From the NCBI GenBank assembly GCA_017413305.1, contig JAFPUA010000191.1, forward strand, positions 1-5,950: a stretch of 5,950 nt of DNA, written 5' to 3'. A program made the translations under genes and the position numbers. The notes under the pieces are model-generated. The model was not told the origin of the DNA. It searched no databases and saw only the letters and a program-made list of their open reading frames with translations. This document shows positions 4,625-5,950 of the stretch, piece by piece; within the stretch, counting starts at the first letter, position 1; the number at the start of each line of letters is the position of its first letter. The DNA comes from Candidatus Ruminimicrobiellum caprinum. Its GTDB lineage: Bacteria; Elusimicrobiota; Endomicrobiia; Endomicrobiales; Endomicrobiaceae.

Positions 4625-5950
4625 ATGAAAAAAGTTAATTTCGGTAAAATTAAGTCACCTATTGATCCGCCTTTACTGCTTGGTATGCAGAAGAATTCAT
4701 TTGCAGATTTCTTGCAGGTGAATGTAGAACCTGAGAAGAGAAGAGCTCAGGGGCTTGAAGGTGCGTTTAAAGATGTATTTCCTATTAAAAATTCCGACGA
4801 GAGTTTGGAAGTTCAGTACATTTCTTACTCGTTTGGTGCTCCTAAATATTCGGTTGCGGAATGTATTGCCAGAGATGAGACCTATGCCGCTCCTTTAAAA
4901 ATTAAATTAAGACTTGTTCAGAAAAAAGAAGACGGAAGAGAAAAAGAAATTTCCGAGCAGGAAGTATATTTCGGAGATATTCCGTTGATGACTGACACTG
5001 CAACATTTATTATTAATGGTGCAGAGAGAGTTGTTGTCAGCCAGATTCACCGTTCTCCCGGAGTAATATTCGAAGAGGATGAAGAAAAGAAGGTTACAAT
5101 TTTCGGTAAACCTTTATATTTTGCAAGAATTATTCCTTACAGAGGTGCTTGGGTAGAATTTGAGTTCGACCAGAATGGTATCCTGTATGTTAGAATAGAC
5201 AGAAAGAGAAAAATTTTAGCCACTACTCTTTTGAGAGCTATCGGCTTTGAAAATGATAATGATATATTAAATCTTTTTAAAGAAACAAAGGAAGTTTCTT
5301 TGGAAGATGCGCCTGCAACGCTCGCTAACGAATGTGTTGCCGACGATATTTTCGATAAGGCAACAGGTGAAGTTATTGTTGATGCAGGTAAAGAGTTGAC
5401 AGATTCTGTTGTTGAAAAACTTAAAAATAAAGGTATCAAAACAGTAACAGTATTAAAAGATGCTACAATTCTTTTAACATTGAAAAAAGATACCATTAAA
5501 ACACAGAAAGAAGCCGTAAACCATATTTATAAAGTTTTAAAAACTCAGGAATTCATCGTGCAGGAAAGAGCACAGGGATTCTTGGATGAACTTTTGTTCA
5601 AATCTGTAAGAAGATATGATTTTACAACTATCGGAAGATATAAAATATTAAAGAAACTTGCTCCTATATACGACTACTATACCAGAATTACTGCAGACTA
5701 TCCGAAAGAATTAAAATTCAATACTCCTAGCGAAAATAAGAGAACAATCGCAAGAGAAGATATTATTGCAACAATTAAGTATCTCCTTATGATTTATAAC
5801 GGAGAAACAGAGTTTGTTGAAAAAGGTAAGAAATTAAAACTTGGCCTTGACGATATCGACCATTTAGGAAACAGAAGAGTTCGTTCCGTTGGTGAATTGC
5901 TTGAAAACCAAGTAAGAATTGGTCTTGTACAGATGGCAAGACTTGTTAAA
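4625..5950 (+). CDS. rpoB: DNA-directed RNA polymerase subunit beta, N-terminal part (cut by window edge)
   Basis: 442 codons are present with no internal stop, and the gene continues past the right edge. The protein is the beta subunit of RNA polymerase, forming with beta-prime the catalytic cleft. Visible landmarks include FGKIK at the N-terminus, FGDIPLMT and FIINGAERVVVSQIHRSPGV (about 118-145) in the protrusion, and PYRGAWVEFEFD with RIDRKRKILATTLLRAIGF at the start of the lobe. VADDIFDKATGEVI (about 239-252) lies in the lobe, and SVRRYDFTTIGRYK follows. DIDHLGNRRVRSVGELLENQ (about 416-435) sits just ahead of the fork and rifampicin region, which is not in the window. ATG 4625 is the first usable start because an in-frame TAA lies at 4619-4621. 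Shine-Dalgarno pairing is weak (GGA at 4612-4614). A dedicated promoter lies upstream, and read-through from rplL is also possible. Confidence 0.98.
   Translation, partial: MKKVNFGKIKSPIDPPLLLGMQKNSFADFLQVNVEPEKRRAQGLEGAFKDVFPIKNSDESLEVQYISYSFGAPKYSVAECIARDETYAAPLKIKLRLVQKKEDGREKEISEQEVYFGDIPLMTDTATFIINGAERVVVSQIHRSPGVIFEEDEEKKVTIFGKPLYFARIIPYRGAWVEFEFDQNGILYVRIDRKRKILATTLLRAIGFENDNDILNLFKETKEVSLEDAPATLANECVADDIFDKATGEVIVDAGKELTDSVVEKLKNKGIKTVTVLKDATILLTLKKDTIKTQKEAVNHIYKVLKTQEFIVQERAQGFLDELLFKSVRRYDFTTIGRYKILKKLAPIYDYYTRITADYPKELKFNTPSENKRTIAREDIIATIKYLLMIYNGETEFVEKGKKLKLGLDDIDHLGNRRVRSVGELLENQVRIGLVQMARLVK

Noticed and set aside
5137..5496. Minus-strand open frame inside rpoB
   Set aside because: It lies opposite well-conserved RpoB coding sequence and has no motif or signal of its own.

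Overview
The window is AT-rich DNA carrying part of a bacterial ribosomal-protein/RNA-polymerase locus: rplJ (L10), rplL (L7/L12) and the 5' part of rpoB, all on the + strand. They follow two unrelated + strand genes. The organism is a bacterium. The RpoB N-terminus reads like that of diderm lineages rather than Firmicutes. The low GC and the presence of a TMTC/DUF1736-like membrane protein would suit a gut or host-associated group such as Elusimicrobiota. That placement is a low-confidence inference.

Region by region: positions 2-1726 hold the C-terminal part of a large protein I do not recognise, closed by a strong GC-rich intrinsic terminator (1739-1769). Positions 1784-3088 encode a multi-pass GT-C-type membrane protein of the TMTC/O-mannosyltransferase-like family that lacks the usual C-terminal TPR tail. 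A near-consensus sigma-70 promoter overlaps its last codons (3078-3106). It drives an L10-leader RNA (about 3113-3260) that has the conserved L10-binding core, a terminator hairpin and a visible competing antiterminator. rplJ (3301-3825) follows. The 282-base gap between rplJ and rplL is unusually long and has no credible gene. It is filled with short palindromes sharing a GAA loop, an 8-base tandem repeat and a nested inverted repeat. rplL (4108-4491) has a strong Shine-Dalgarno sequence. The rplL-rpoB gap (4492-4624) holds a perfect-consensus promoter embedded in a roughly 25-base imperfect inverted repeat. rpoB starts at 4625 and runs off the right edge at codon 442, before the rifampicin-resistance region.

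How it works together: the L10 leader should let excess L10-L12 complex stop transcription before rplJ. rpoB can be transcribed by read-through or from its own promoter, which would uncouple polymerase from ribosomal-protein synthesis. The usual upstream partners (nusG, rplK, rplA) are absent from the window. The least explained elements are the rpoB promoter palindrome, the repeat cluster between rplJ and rplL, and the protein of unknown function at the left edge.
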